The notes under the pieces: generated by a model
Told to the model about the DNA's origin: nothing
Databases searched by the model: none
Seen by the model: the letters and a program-made list of their open reading frames with translations, nothing else
Translations under genes and position numbers: made by a program
Shown here: positions 18,851 through 27,565 of the stretch, in pieces
Position numbering within the stretch: position 1 is the stretch's first letter
How the letters are laid out: every line of letters starts with the position of its first letter
Assembly (NCBI GenBank): GCA_903868125.1
Contig: CAIPUE010000018.1
Span: forward strand, 1 to 64,000
Source of the DNA: an uncultured bacterium
GTDB lineage: Bacteria; Cyanobacteriota; Vampirovibrionia; Gastranaerophilales; Gastranaerophilaceae
Reading direction: 5' to 3'
DNA length: 64,000 bases

Positions 18851-19885
18851 ATGACAACAAATGTAGAAAAAAACACAATCAAATATAAACTGGAACAAAG
18901 AGAACTCGATTACTTGAGCGAATTCGCCACCAAAAGCAGGTTTTCCATCGGCAGAAAAAAGCAAGAAGATGAATGCCCTCTTCGGACGAACTTTCAACGT
19001 GACAGAGATAGAATTTTACATTCAAAAGCGTTTAGAAGATTAAAACATAAAACGCAGGTGTTTTTATCGCCATTTGACGACCATTTCAGAACCCGCCTTA
19101 CTCACACGCTGGAAGTTTCTCAAATCGGAAGAACAATCGCGCGGGCACTTGATTTGAATGAAGATTTAGTTGAAGCGATCGCATTAGGACATGATTTAGG
19201 ACATACTCCTTTTGGACACTGTGGTGAAGGCGTATTAAACGAGCTTATGGAAGGTGGATTTCATCATAACCTGCAAAGTGTTAGGGTCGTGGAAGTTTTA
19301 GAAAATCTTAATCTTTGCCAAGAGACTATTGATGGGATTTTAACTCATACATGGGGATTTCAGCCAAAAACACCAGAAGGACAAGTTGTGCAGCTTGCGG
19401 ATAAAATTGCCTATATAAATCACGATATAGAAGATTCAATTCGTGCGGGAATAATTGCAGAAAATGACTTGCCGAAAGAATGTATAAACTATTTTTCGTC
19501 TATTCAGAAAAAAAGATTAAATAAAATGATAGAGGAAATTATTGTTAATTCTGAAGGGAAATCGCAAATTTCTATGAGCGAAGAAGGTTGGCATCACACA
19601 ACAAAACTCAGAGAGTGGATGTTCCAGAACGTTTATGTCGATTCGCCCGCAAAAAATGAAGAGGTCAAAGCAAAAGAAATAATTAGATGGCTTTTCGGGT
19701 ATTATGCAGAGCTTTTATCAAAGAATTGTGAGGAAACCAAGGCAAAACGAATAGTTTGCGATTACATTTCAGGCATGACTGACCGTTACGCTATAGAAAA
19801 ATTTAGAAACCATTTTATTCCAATCCCTATGATTACAAAGACAGGTGATGATTATTTATTTAGGTTGGCAAAAATAATTGATTAA
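18851..19885 (+). CDS. dgt: Deoxyguanosinetriphosphate triphosphohydrolase-like protein
   Basis: Dgt-type HD hydrolases cut dNTPs to nucleoside and triphosphate, trimming dNTP pools. The 344-aa protein has the family signature: RDRILHSKAFRRLKHKTQVF, LTHTLEVSQIGRTIARAL with the metal-binding His, ALGHDLGHTPFGHCGE with the HD pair, and LADKIAYINHDIEDSI with the second Asp. An ATG at 18809 is in frame but sits on the -10 box. The ATG at 18851 has GAGAGGG 6 nt upstream and matches the family start, so I used it. The 3' end overlaps the opposing small frame by 4 nt. Confidence 0.93.
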   Translation: MTTNVEKNTIKYKLEQRELDYLSEFATKSRFSIGRKKQEDECPLRTNFQRDRDRILHSKAFRRLKHKTQVFLSPFDDHFRTRLTHTLEVSQIGRTIARALDLNEDLVEAIALGHDLGHTPFGHCGEGVLNELMEGGFHHNLQSVRVVEVLENLNLCQETIDGILTHTWGFQPKTPEGQVVQLADKIAYINHDIEDSIRAGIIAENDLPKECINYFSSIQKKRLNKMIEEIIVNSEGKSQISMSEEGWHHTTKLREWMFQNVYVDSPAKNEEVKAKEIIRWLFGYYAELLSKNCEETKAKRIVCDYISGMTDRYAIEKFRNHFIPIPMITKTGDDYLFRLAKIID

Positions 19886-20031
19886 TCATATCTTTCGTAG
19901 AAATTCTTTTCAGGTTGATTAGATTGTGATAAAACGATTTCTTTGTACTCGTTTTTGTCAATATCAACTCCCATGTTTTTTATATCAATTTTTTTAACTT
20001 TTTTGTTTTGTGTGATATTAAAGTCATCCAT
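19882..20031 (-). CDS. Small charged protein, 49 aa
   Basis: A short frame reads MDDFNITQNKKVKKIDIKN and ends QPEKNFYERYD. It has a reasonable ribosome site (TTAGGATT, 8 nt before ATG), balanced charged composition and no signal. It fills the gap behind dgt on the opposite strand, and its upstream side carries a 15-bp palindrome (20047-20081). I recognise no family; it could be spurious, but the start context and the tight fit support a gene. Confidence 0.5.
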   Translation of the reverse strand: MDDFNITQNKKVKKIDIKNMGVDIDKNEYKEIVLSQSNQPEKNFYERYD

Positions 20032-20046
20032 AGAATAATCCTAATT

Positions 20047-20081
20047 TAGTATTTATGATAAAGATATTATCATAAATACTA
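20047..20081. promoter_or_regulatory. Perfect 15-bp inverted repeat between divergent genes
   Basis: Positions 20047-20061 pair exactly with 20067-20081 around a 5-nt AT loop. It sits 15 nt from the 49-aa ORF start and 16 nt before the -35 box of the pilin promoter. It lacks the GC core of a terminator, so an operator for both genes is a fair guess. Confidence 0.5.
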
Positions 20082-20096
20082 TAAAAAGAAAAATTA

Positions 20097-20125
20097 TTGA
20101 CGAAAAAGAGAAATAATGCTACACT
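20097..20125 (+). promoter_or_regulatory. Promoter of the pilin-like gene
   Basis: TTGACG (20097-20102), a 17-nt spacer and TACACT (20120-20125) preceded by TGC form a good extended sigma-70 promoter. It lies 70 nt before the start codon. Confidence 0.7.
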
Positions 20126-20194
20126 TAAAAATAAGTAAATGAGTGGATTTTACGCTTTGCCGGTTAATTTTTAAAAAGGAAATGAGATGCTAAT

Positions 20195-20977
20195 ATGAAA
20201 ATAGATTGTACTGTCAAATATACTCTTTCTCAAAATGCTAAAAAAGCATTTACGTTGGTGGAAATTCTTCTTGCAATGGGTATTCTGGGAGTAGTTGCCG
20301 TGGTAACAATTCCTCCTCTTGTTATAAATTATCAAAAGAGTCAATATGTTACTGCTTTGGAAAAAGCTTATACTGCATTTAATCAAGTTCTTAATCAAAT
20401 GGCTGCGGATGCAGGATGTGTAGATGATTTAAAATGTTCGGAATTGTTTGCAAACGGCACAACCAATCAAACATTTGGGGATGAATTTATTAAATATATT
20501 AAGGTAATAAAAAATTGTGGCACAAGTACCGGGCAGGGATGTTGGTCTGTATCGACCAATGTTAATTATGACGGTACATCAATAACCGACTATCATTTTG
20601 ACAATTCTTCAGAATATAAATTTATAACAGCAGATGGAATGTCTGTTCGAATTGCCAACTATTCTAATAATTGTACTCAGGGAGGAATTAACTCAAGTAC
20701 CGGTGCATTAGGGTATATGTCTCAAGTATGTGGATTTATAGTATTTGATGTAAATGGTCATAAAGAGCCTAATGACCGTGGAAGAGATGTATTTCACTTT
20801 TTTATTACGAATGGGAATGGTGCTTTTTTATATCCATTTGGCGGGAAAGATGATAATTTTACAGGCTCAAACCAATGGTGGAATGATGCTGGCAGAAATG
20901 GCTGCTCTGATTCAGAGAAGATGGGTTATTATTGCCCGGGTCGTATCATTGAAAACAATTGGCAAATGGATTATTAA
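20195..20977 (+). CDS. Type IV pilin-like/type II secretion pseudopilin, Cys-rich
   Basis: The 260-aa protein has a class III signal: a short charged leader, then A-FTLVEILLAMGILGVVAVVTIPPLV with the Glu at +5, cleaved by prepilin peptidase. The helix continues into VINYQKSQYVTALEKAYTAFNQVLNQMAADAGC. The C-terminal globular part is rich in Gly, Asn, Tyr and Cys (about 10 Cys), with NGHKEPNDRGRDVFHFFI. Such Cys-rich long pseudopilins are numerous in gut Melainabacteria. A monocistronic location without other pilus genes suggests a minor pilin or adhesin. AAGGAAATG precedes the ATG. Confidence 0.88.
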   Translation: MKIDCTVKYTLSQNAKKAFTLVEILLAMGILGVVAVVTIPPLVINYQKSQYVTALEKAYTAFNQVLNQMAADAGCVDDLKCSELFANGTTNQTFGDEFIKYIKVIKNCGTSTGQGCWSVSTNVNYDGTSITDYHFDNSSEYKFITADGMSVRIANYSNNCTQGGINSSTGALGYMSQVCGFIVFDVNGHKEPNDRGRDVFHFFITNGNGAFLYPFGGKDDNFTGSNQWWNDAGRNGCSDSEKMGYYCPGRIIENNWQMDY

Positions 20978-21097
20978 TTAACCGTTCTTATCTTTTGTAA
21001 ACATTCTATTAATATTTAGACATAACTTTTATTTAAAACTATTTTGAAGTATAATGTTCTTGGAAATACTTTATATCGGGAGAATGAGAGAGAGAAA

Positions 21098-21134
21098 AAG
21101 TAAATAAGAAAAGAACGTTTTTTATTATTTACTT
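21098..21134 (+). promoter_or_regulatory. 5' leader hairpin before bamA
   Basis: Positions 21098-21107 pair perfectly with 21125-21134 around a 17-nt loop, just ahead of the AGGGGGG ribosome site at 21141. A -10-like TATAAT at 21051-21056 would give a leader near 90 nt. The hairpin could modulate translation or protect the 5' end. Confidence 0.45.
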
Positions 21135-21149
21135 ATTTTCAGGGGGGAA

Positions 21150-23081
21150 ATGAGAGTTTTACACTCACGTTATATAACAACAAAAATATTAATATTTTTG
21201 TCTATAATTTTAACTACAACTTCGCCCATTTTTGCGCAAGAGGTGCAATCTTCTGATGCAGGTTCACAGCCCAATATTGAAGTAAAAATGCCCAAAGAAA
21301 TCAAAAAAACGAAGCAAAATAATGTTGAAGATGCGGTGTACATCAAAGATATCGAAATTGTCGGAACAAATATTATTAAGCCTGAATATGTTTTGAATAG
21401 GTTGCAGCTTCAGCGTGGAGAAGAATTTAGCAGGAATATAATTCAAAACGATTTAAAAAATATTTATCAAATGGGATTTTTTACGGAGAAAATGAAAGCA
21501 ATTCCAATATCAAACCCCGATGGTTCTATTACTTTAAAGATAGTATTGGAGGAAAATACTCCAATAACAGATTTTACGATTGATGCAAATACGGTTGTTT
21601 CAAACGAGGAAATCCTCCAATTTTTAATGCCGTTAAAAGGCGAACCTCAAAATATAGCAGATATAAATTCGGCTATCCAAAAAATTCAGGATTATTACGT
21701 TTCAAAAGGTTACATTTTGGCTCGAGTAGATTCGCTCTACGACGATCCGGACGGCACAATCAATATCCATATAAATGAGGGGGAAATTAATAAAATTTTG
21801 ATTTCAGGGAATGAAAAAACAAAAGATTATGTTGTCGCCAGAAATATTTTAACCGAAGCCGGAACAGTTTATAACGAAAATTTAATAAGAGAAGATTTAG
21901 TCAGATTATATGCTACACAGGCATTTAAGGATGTTAAAAGGGATATTGAACCTTCTGCTGAAGCACCTACAAAATATGATGTAACAATACAGATTGAAGA
22001 ACAGAGAACGGCGTCTGTTTCATTAGGTGGCGGGCTTGATTCTGCGACAGGGATTTTTGGCTCGGCGGGGATTGCGGATAATAACTTTAGAGGACTTAAT
22101 CAAAGGGTCGGTTTGAATGTATTGGCTGGCTCCGGGATTGTTTTAAACGATTCTTCAATAATAAATCACATGAACATTCAGGCTGAACTAAGTTTCTTTG
22201 AACCGCATTTTTTAAATGCGGATAATTCGTTAATGAATAAAATTTTCTTCAGAGATTTCGGAAGTTATCAGATACCACTTGCAATCGAACGCAGAATTGG
22301 TGCAGAGGCAACAATCGCGCACAAAGTTAAAAGTAACAAGCATTTAACAAGCACTCTTTCGCTCGGATTGGAAAATGTTAATGTTAGAGAGGGTGATTAT
22401 GATGCAATCGCGGGTCTTTATTCAGCACATAATATTGATATTTCAGAGCGTGCCAGACAATTGCAAGGTGGAACTTTCTTGTCTTTAAGCCCCGGCTTAA
22501 TTTATGACACAAGAGATACGGCGATAAATCCGAGAAACGGTCTTCTTGCTAATGTAAGATTTGATGAAGCGGTTGATTTGGCAGGATTTGCGAACAGTTA
22601 TGGGAAATTGACAGGGTCGGTTAAAAAATATATGCCTGTCGGAAAAAAATCGTCTTTATCTTTCTTAGCTCGGGGAGGCGGAAAGGCTTGGGGCGATATG
22701 CCTGAGGTTATGGCGTATCGATTGGGCGGCCCTTATTCTATAAGGGGTTACAGAATGAGCGGAGTTGGGACAGGGGATGCTTTTATAATGGGATCTGCTG
22801 AACTCGCGACTCCTATTCCATTTTTGGATAAGCTTAAAGTCCAATTCCTAGACAATGTACGAATGACATTCTTCTTGGATGCGGGTAAAATATTTAGTCC
22901 GACTGTAACTGATGTTATCTATGATAGACCGATGCAGGCAATTACGGCAGGGATGGGCTTAAAGGTTTATATTCCGGGAATGGGGCCGTTGTCGGTTGAT
23001 TATGGTATCCCTCTCACAAATTCAGGAGCGACAGGTTCAAGAGGTTATTTCACATTTGGTGTTGGCGATATGATGTATTAA
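21150..23081 (+). CDS. bamA: BamA/Omp85-family outer membrane assembly protein
   Basis: Omp85 proteins fold and insert outer-membrane beta barrels. The 643-aa protein has a signal peptide (residues 1-29, ending SPIFA), three POTRA-like domains (about 50-275, each with a VLNRLQLQRGE-type or ILTEAGTVYNE-type helix-strand end) and a C-terminal 16-strand barrel (about 290-643). The barrel shows the conserved RGYRMSGVGTGDAF loop motif and ends in FTFGVGDMMY. Three POTRAs, not five, resembles cyanobacterial Omp85. The skp-like gene follows directly, the usual BamA-Skp pairing. Confidence 0.93.
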   Translation: MRVLHSRYITTKILIFLSIILTTTSPIFAQEVQSSDAGSQPNIEVKMPKEIKKTKQNNVEDAVYIKDIEIVGTNIIKPEYVLNRLQLQRGEEFSRNIIQNDLKNIYQMGFFTEKMKAIPISNPDGSITLKIVLEENTPITDFTIDANTVVSNEEILQFLMPLKGEPQNIADINSAIQKIQDYYVSKGYILARVDSLYDDPDGTINIHINEGEINKILISGNEKTKDYVVARNILTEAGTVYNENLIREDLVRLYATQAFKDVKRDIEPSAEAPTKYDVTIQIEEQRTASVSLGGGLDSATGIFGSAGIADNNFRGLNQRVGLNVLAGSGIVLNDSSIINHMNIQAELSFFEPHFLNADNSLMNKIFFRDFGSYQIPLAIERRIGAEATIAHKVKSNKHLTSTLSLGLENVNVREGDYDAIAGLYSAHNIDISERARQLQGGTFLSLSPGLIYDTRDTAINPRNGLLANVRFDEAVDLAGFANSYGKLTGSVKKYMPVGKKSSLSFLARGGGKAWGDMPEVMAYRLGGPYSIRGYRMSGVGTGDAFIMGSAELATPIPFLDKLKVQFLDNVRMTFFLDAGKIFSPTVTDVIYDRPMQAITAGMGLKVYIPGMGPLSVDYGIPLTNSGATGSRGYFTFGVGDMMY

Positions 23082-23122
23082 ATGAATAAAGAGTAAAAAA
23101 AGTAATTACAGAAGGAGGCATT

Positions 23123-23575
23123 ATGAACAAATTTAAATTTATGATTTCAGCGGTTTTGGTATTGGGGTTAGCATCTTTGCACAGTGCTGCACAAGCAAGC
23201 GGAATTGGGTTTATTAATTACAAAAAAGTTCAGGAAAATTATTCCTACGCTCAAGATGCGATTAAGCAGGTTGATGCAAAAGCGCTTGAATTACAACAAT
23301 ATTTAGTTGATAAGGAAAAAGAATTTAAGGCACTTGATACACCTGTAAAGAAGAAAAATTTTGAAGAAAAAACGGCAAAAGATTTTAAAGATAAACAGGA
23401 TGTTTATTTGAAGTTAAAAACTGAAAAAGAAGAAATAGTTTACGGCAAAATCCAAGACGTTGCCAAGCAAATTCTTATTGACCAACAGCTTGATGCGATA
23501 GTCGATTTCAGAATAATTTTTGTCGGTGGGGTTGATATTACCGACTTGGTTATTCAGAAACTAAACAGTAAATAG
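23123..23575 (+). CDS. OmpH/Skp-like periplasmic chaperone
   Basis: The 150-aa protein has a signal peptide (residues 1-25, ending AAQAS), then GIGFINYKKVQENYSYA, the start common to OmpH/Skp, and a long charged coiled-coil region (about 45-120, QQYLVDKEKEFKALDTPVKKK). It ends in a small strand segment (LDAIVDFRIIFVGGVDITDLVIQKL). Skp holds unfolded outer-membrane proteins for the Bam machine. It follows bamA by 41 nt with a strong AAGGAGG ribosome site. Confidence 0.9.
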   Translation: MNKFKFMISAVLVLGLASLHSAAQASGIGFINYKKVQENYSYAQDAIKQVDAKALELQQYLVDKEKEFKALDTPVKKKNFEEKTAKDFKDKQDVYLKLKTEKEEIVYGKIQDVAKQILIDQQLDAIVDFRIIFVGGVDITDLVIQKLNSK

Positions 23576-23600
23576 TAGGTCGGGCATTCCTGCCCGACAA
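23576..23600. repeat. Hairpin repeat, family B copy
   Basis: The core hairpin GTCGGGCA-TTCC-TGCCCGAC (23579-23598) is perfect and lies between skp and pdp. Copies occur at 45273-45295 (inverted) and 51482-51505. Here it is 5 nt before the GAGGTGAG ribosome site of the next gene, so it may attenuate read-through. Confidence 0.65.
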
Positions 23601-23614
23601 CATGAGGTGAGTAA

Positions 23615-24919
23615 TTGCGAATAGTAGATTTGATCGACAAAAAGAAAAAAAATGGAATCCATTCAAAGGCAGAGATTGATTTTTTGATTAATTCACTGAT
23701 GGATGGCTCCGTTTTGGATTATCAAATTTCAGCTTGGCTTATGGCTGTTTACTTTAACGGAATGAACGAAGACGAAACAACTTTTTTGACAGAGGCTTTG
23801 ATTAATTCAGGCGAAAAAATTGATTTAAAGGAACTTGCAAAAAATGTTGTGGACAAACATTCAACAGGTGGCGTTGGCGATAAGATTACATTAACGCTTA
23901 TTCCGTTATTGGCGGCTTGCGGGATTCCTGTCGCGAAATTATCAGGTAAGGGATTGGGGCATACAGGCGGAACAATAGATAAACTTGAAGCAATTCCTAA
24001 TTTCAGAACAAATTTGTCGATTGAACAGATAATAGTTCAGGTGAACAAAATCGGCGTGGCGATAGCGTCTCAAACCCAAAGATTAACCCCTGCCGATGGG
24101 AAACTTTATGCACTCAGAGATGTTACAGCGACGGTTGACAGTATGCCGTTGATAGCATCTTCGGTTGTGTCAAAAAAAATCGCATCCGGTGCGGACAATA
24201 TTATTCTTGATGTAAAGTATGGCTCGGGCGCCTTTGTCAAAACTCCCGAAGAAGCCGTTATACTGTCAAATTTGATGACAAAGATAGGTAAAAAACTTAA
24301 TAAATCAATAATTGCAGTGGTTACTTCAATGGAAGAACCTTTAGGTAGAGCTGTGGGAAATTCGCTTGAAGTTATTGAATCGATTGAATTTCTCAAAGGT
24401 AAAACGCAGGGTGATTTGACTGATTTGACCTATGAATTTGCGGCAATTGCGCTTCTTCAAGTCGATAAGTTTAAAGACATTGATGAGGCGAAAGAATATC
24501 TGAAATCAATTGTTAAATCAGGCAAAGCCATTGATAAGTTTAGAGAATTAATTATAGCACAGGGCGGAACCCCTGAAATTATAGAGGATTATAAAAAATT
24601 TAAGCAGGCAAAATATATAATTGAAATTAAATCCCCAAAGGAGGGCTTTGTTCAAAAAATTGATGCTTACAAAATCGCTTATGGTTGTAAGCTTTTAGGT
24701 GCAGGGCGTGAGAAAAAAACTGATGATATAGATTACAGCGTAGGGATTTATTTAAACAAAAAGCATGGTGAGTTTTGTAAACTAGAGGAAACACTTTACA
24801 CGATTTATTCAAACGACGAGGGCAAAACAAGACTTGTGCAACAAATTTGTGAAGATGCATTCGAATTCTCAACCCAAATACCTCTTCAAACCGATTTAAT
24901 ATACCAAATCATAAAATAA
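23615..24919 (+). CDS. deoA: Pyrimidine-nucleoside/thymidine phosphorylase
   Basis: This enzyme cleaves thymidine, deoxyuridine or uridine with phosphate to base and sugar-1-phosphate. The 434-aa protein has the family signatures DKHSTGGVGDKITLTLIPLLAACG, SGKGLGHTGGTIDKLEAIP and LRDVTATVDSMPLIASSVVSKKIASG, and the C-terminal YKIAYGCKLLGAGREKKTDDIDYSVG region. The start is TTG with GAGGTGAG 6 nt upstream; no ATG nearby fits. The product would go to deoB. The same family includes both thymidine (DeoA) and broad pyrimidine (Pdp) enzymes; I cannot tell them apart here. Confidence 0.93.
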   Translation: MRIVDLIDKKKKNGIHSKAEIDFLINSLMDGSVLDYQISAWLMAVYFNGMNEDETTFLTEALINSGEKIDLKELAKNVVDKHSTGGVGDKITLTLIPLLAACGIPVAKLSGKGLGHTGGTIDKLEAIPNFRTNLSIEQIIVQVNKIGVAIASQTQRLTPADGKLYALRDVTATVDSMPLIASSVVSKKIASGADNIILDVKYGSGAFVKTPEEAVILSNLMTKIGKKLNKSIIAVVTSMEEPLGRAVGNSLEVIESIEFLKGKTQGDLTDLTYEFAAIALLQVDKFKDIDEAKEYLKSIVKSGKAIDKFRELIIAQGGTPEIIEDYKKFKQAKYIIEIKSPKEGFVQKIDAYKIAYGCKLLGAGREKKTDDIDYSVGIYLNKKHGEFCKLEETLYTIYSNDEGKTRLVQQICEDAFEFSTQIPLQTDLIYQIIK

Positions 24920-24931
24920 AAAGGAAAAAAT

Positions 24932-26410
24932 ATGTATAAAGGACTAAGAATGCAATATGTTATCAAATCAGTTCAAAGTGATAATCCCAAATTACTTGAG
25001 GATTTGCTGAACGAGATGTCGCAGGCAGGCTGGGATTTGTACAGTATGCATGAAGTTGAAACAGATGAAGGGTTTCAGTTTAATTGCATTTTTGCAACGG
25101 AGGATTCCATCAAAAGTGACACTGAGGACGAGGATGTTGTAAATATTACAACTTTCAAGAGTCAAATGGAAAAAATGCTTTCCTCGACTCTCTCACCTTA
25201 CGAATCATGCAAGGAAATTCAGGCAAAAATAAAGGAGCAAAGAAAAAAAATTGCTAAAATAAAAACTCAGCTTGAAGCTCAATCCGAAGAGCCAATTTCT
25301 AAAAATCGAAACCAATTGAATAATGAAATATCTCAAGGGTTGAAAGAGCTTGACGAATTAAGACAAAAATTAATCAGAACAATTTCACCCGAATCAATGT
25401 ACTCAAAAATTCGTCAGGAAAAATTGTCGATTAATTTGAGCGAGGAGGCAATGGAGCTTGTTAATCCTGATTCAGGCGGGGCTTTGATAGCTGAAACCGT
25501 AAAAATTCGACAAAAACTTGCCGAGGAATTGGGCTATGTGATGCCTAAGATTATTTTTGAAGACGATGAAAAACTTAACACTTGCGAATTCAGCATAAAA
25601 ATAAGAGGAATTGAAACCATTAACTCGTTTGTTTATCCCGATTATTTAATGTTCTTTGAAGATGATTTAAAATTGGATAAAAAGCAAAAGGGCGTTATTT
25701 ATTCGATTGATGAAATTACAGGTAAAAAAATTGTTTGGGTTGAAGAAAAAAAGACAAAAGATTTTTGGCAAAATGGGCTAAAATCCGCTGAATTTGTAGC
25801 AAGACTATTGGAACATGTCGTTATCAAAAATATTGACGAATTATTTGATTATTCTGATGTAAATCAGTATATGGAAATTGTCGGTGAAAAAAATATGTTT
25901 TTAATCGAAAACATTATTCCTGATTTTGTTTCTGTTGCTGAATTAAGATACCTTTTGGCGAATTTATTAAAGGAAGATATTTCAATAAAAGATATTGTTT
26001 ACATTTTTGAGAAAATAAATGATTTTTCTAACGAAGATTCAAAAGAAGATTTATTTGCAAAATTGAGATTGTCGCTTTCGAGATATATAAGTAAAAAAGT
26101 TTCAAACGAAGACGGGGTGATTCAAGTTTTGGAATTGTCTGAAAAGACTTATCATAATTTATTTTCCAAGATAAATTCAAACAACGATATAATAAGAATT
26201 GATACTGTCAAAATCGAAAAAATAGCGGGGTCTGTTTTTAAGAAAATCAAAAAAAACAACATAGATTTAGCTAATTTGATAATATTGGCACCGATTGAAA
26301 TTCGCCACATGTTTTTTATGATTATGTCACAGTTTATCAATAATATTAAGGTTATTTCAAGAGAAGAAATCTCAAATGGTTATACGATAGAAATATTGGA
26401 TGAGATATAG
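24932..26410 (+). CDS. Soluble FlhA cytoplasmic-domain-like protein with DUF4177-like N-terminus
   Basis: This 492-aa protein has no membrane segment. Residues 7-57 (YVIKSVQSDNPKLLEDLLNE...GWDLYSMHEVET) look like a DUF4177-type small domain. Residues 95-155 are a charged coiled coil. Residues 170-492 follow the cytoplasmic part of FlhA (FHIPEP): SGGALIAETVKIRQKLAEELGYVMPKI, then FVARLLEHVVIKNIDELFDYSDV, IPDFVSVAELRYLLANLLKEDISIKDIVYIFEKI, FAKLRLSLSRYI, and the closing APIEIRHMFFMIMSQF...IKVISREEI. In flagellar and other type III export, this part of FlhA forms the nonameric substrate-docking ring. The usual eight-helix membrane half (about 330 aa) is missing. It follows the phosphorylase by 12 nt. 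Role is unknown. Confidence 0.75.
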   Translation: MYKGLRMQYVIKSVQSDNPKLLEDLLNEMSQAGWDLYSMHEVETDEGFQFNCIFATEDSIKSDTEDEDVVNITTFKSQMEKMLSSTLSPYESCKEIQAKIKEQRKKIAKIKTQLEAQSEEPISKNRNQLNNEISQGLKELDELRQKLIRTISPESMYSKIRQEKLSINLSEEAMELVNPDSGGALIAETVKIRQKLAEELGYVMPKIIFEDDEKLNTCEFSIKIRGIETINSFVYPDYLMFFEDDLKLDKKQKGVIYSIDEITGKKIVWVEEKKTKDFWQNGLKSAEFVARLLEHVVIKNIDELFDYSDVNQYMEIVGEKNMFLIENIIPDFVSVAELRYLLANLLKEDISIKDIVYIFEKINDFSNEDSKEDLFAKLRLSLSRYISKKVSNEDGVIQVLELSEKTYHNLFSKINSNNDIIRIDTVKIEKIAGSVFKKIKKNNIDLANLIILAPIEIRHMFFMIMSQFINNIKVISREEISNGYTIEILDEI

Positions 26411-26501
26411 TTAAAGCAAAGATTATCAGCGCTCCTTTCTCTTGCTTTTAGAGGGAGAGTTGGGTGAGGGATAGAAAACAATACAATACAAAGGAGAGAA
26501 A

Positions 26502-27461
26502 ATGCGTGCAGTTGTGTTCGACGAGGAATTAAAATTAGTAAACGATTACCAAAAACCAACGCCTAAAAAGGGTGAAGCGTTGATTAAAATAAATCTGGCA
26601 GGAATTTGCAATACGGACTACGAAATTACCAAAGGGTATATGGGCTACAAAGGAATTTTGGGGCATGAATTTGTCGGGATAGTTGAAGAAATTAACGCCG
26701 ATGACAAATCGCTTTTAGGCAAGCGTGTTGTTGGCGAAATCAACTGTGCTTGCGGGAATTGCGAATTATGTCACCAAGGGCTTGAAAGACATTGTTTTAA
26801 TCGCCAAACACTTGGGATTTGGCAAAAAGACGGATGTTTTGCCGAATATCTGACAATGCCTTTGGATACGCTTTTAGAAGTTCCTGAAAATGTAACAGAT
26901 GAGCAGGCTGTTTTTGTCGAACCTTTGGCGGCAGGGCTTGAAATCCTTGAACAGCTTCATATTCAACCGATTCAAAAAGTTATTATTTTGGGAGACGGCA
27001 AACTTGGGCTTACGACAGCATTGGCGTTAAATGCTAGTAATATAAACGTTCTTTTAGTCGGAAAACACCAAAATAAACTCGATATCGCTAAAAATCAAGG
27101 AGTACGGACTAAATTGTTGTCTGATTTTGAAATCAAGAAAGAATACGATTTTGTTGTCGAGGCAACCGGTTCAATTTCGGGATTTGAAACAGCTTTGAAT
27201 TTAACAAAACCGCGCGGAACGCTGGTCTTAAAAAGCACGGTTGCAGCATCAAAAGAGTTCAATTTAGCACCGATTGTAATTGACGAGATAAGAGTTCAGG
27301 GTTCGCGTTGTGGACGATTTGCGCCTGCATTAAGACTTTTGGCGTCGGAAAAAATAGACTTTGGTCCTTTGGTATCGGCAGTTTATCCAATTGATAAGGC
27401 TATTGAAGCTTTTGAGGCAAATAGGAAAAAAGATACACTTAAGGTATTAATAAAATTTTAA
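26502..27461 (+). CDS. Zinc-dependent MDR alcohol/sugar dehydrogenase
   Basis: The 319-aa protein is a medium-chain zinc dehydrogenase. It has the catalytic zinc ligands (Cys in GICNTD, His-Glu in LGHEFVG, Glu in FVEPLAAGLE), the structural-zinc four-Cys pattern CACGNCELCHQGLERHC, and an NAD(P)-binding Rossmann segment (VIILGDGKLGLTTALAL). The protein is slightly short for the family, with a compact C-terminal end. The substrate, an alcohol, polyol or threonine-like compound, cannot be inferred. AAAGGAGAG precedes the ATG; a strong terminator follows. Confidence 0.92.
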   Translation: MRAVVFDEELKLVNDYQKPTPKKGEALIKINLAGICNTDYEITKGYMGYKGILGHEFVGIVEEINADDKSLLGKRVVGEINCACGNCELCHQGLERHCFNRQTLGIWQKDGCFAEYLTMPLDTLLEVPENVTDEQAVFVEPLAAGLEILEQLHIQPIQKVIILGDGKLGLTTALALNASNINVLLVGKHQNKLDIAKNQGVRTKLLSDFEIKKEYDFVVEATGSISGFETALNLTKPRGTLVLKSTVAASKEFNLAPIVIDEIRVQGSRCGRFAPALRLLASEKIDFGPLVSAVYPIDKAIEAFEANRKKDTLKVLIKF

Positions 27462-27470
27462 GAAAAAAGT

Positions 27471-27515
27471 AATGGAAATGGGCGAAAAATCTTTGATTTT
27501 TCGCCCATTTCCATT
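27471..27515 (+). terminator. Intrinsic terminator after the dehydrogenase
   Basis: Positions 27471-27491 pair perfectly with 27495-27515 (21 bp) around a TTT loop; the core is GGGCGAAAAATC. A T-rich tail follows. It separates the dehydrogenase from the lptF/G-type gene. Confidence 0.88.
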
Positions 27516-27553
27516 TAATTAAAATAATTCTTGGCTTTGAGTTATTTTTCATA

Positions 27554-27559
27554 TAGAAT
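27554..27559 (+). promoter_or_regulatory. -10 box 6 nt before the ATG of lptF/G
   Basis: TAGAAT ends 6 nt before the ATG at 27566 with no Shine-Dalgarno between. A leaderless transcript is implied. Confidence 0.5.
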
Positions 27560-27565
27560 AGTCTT

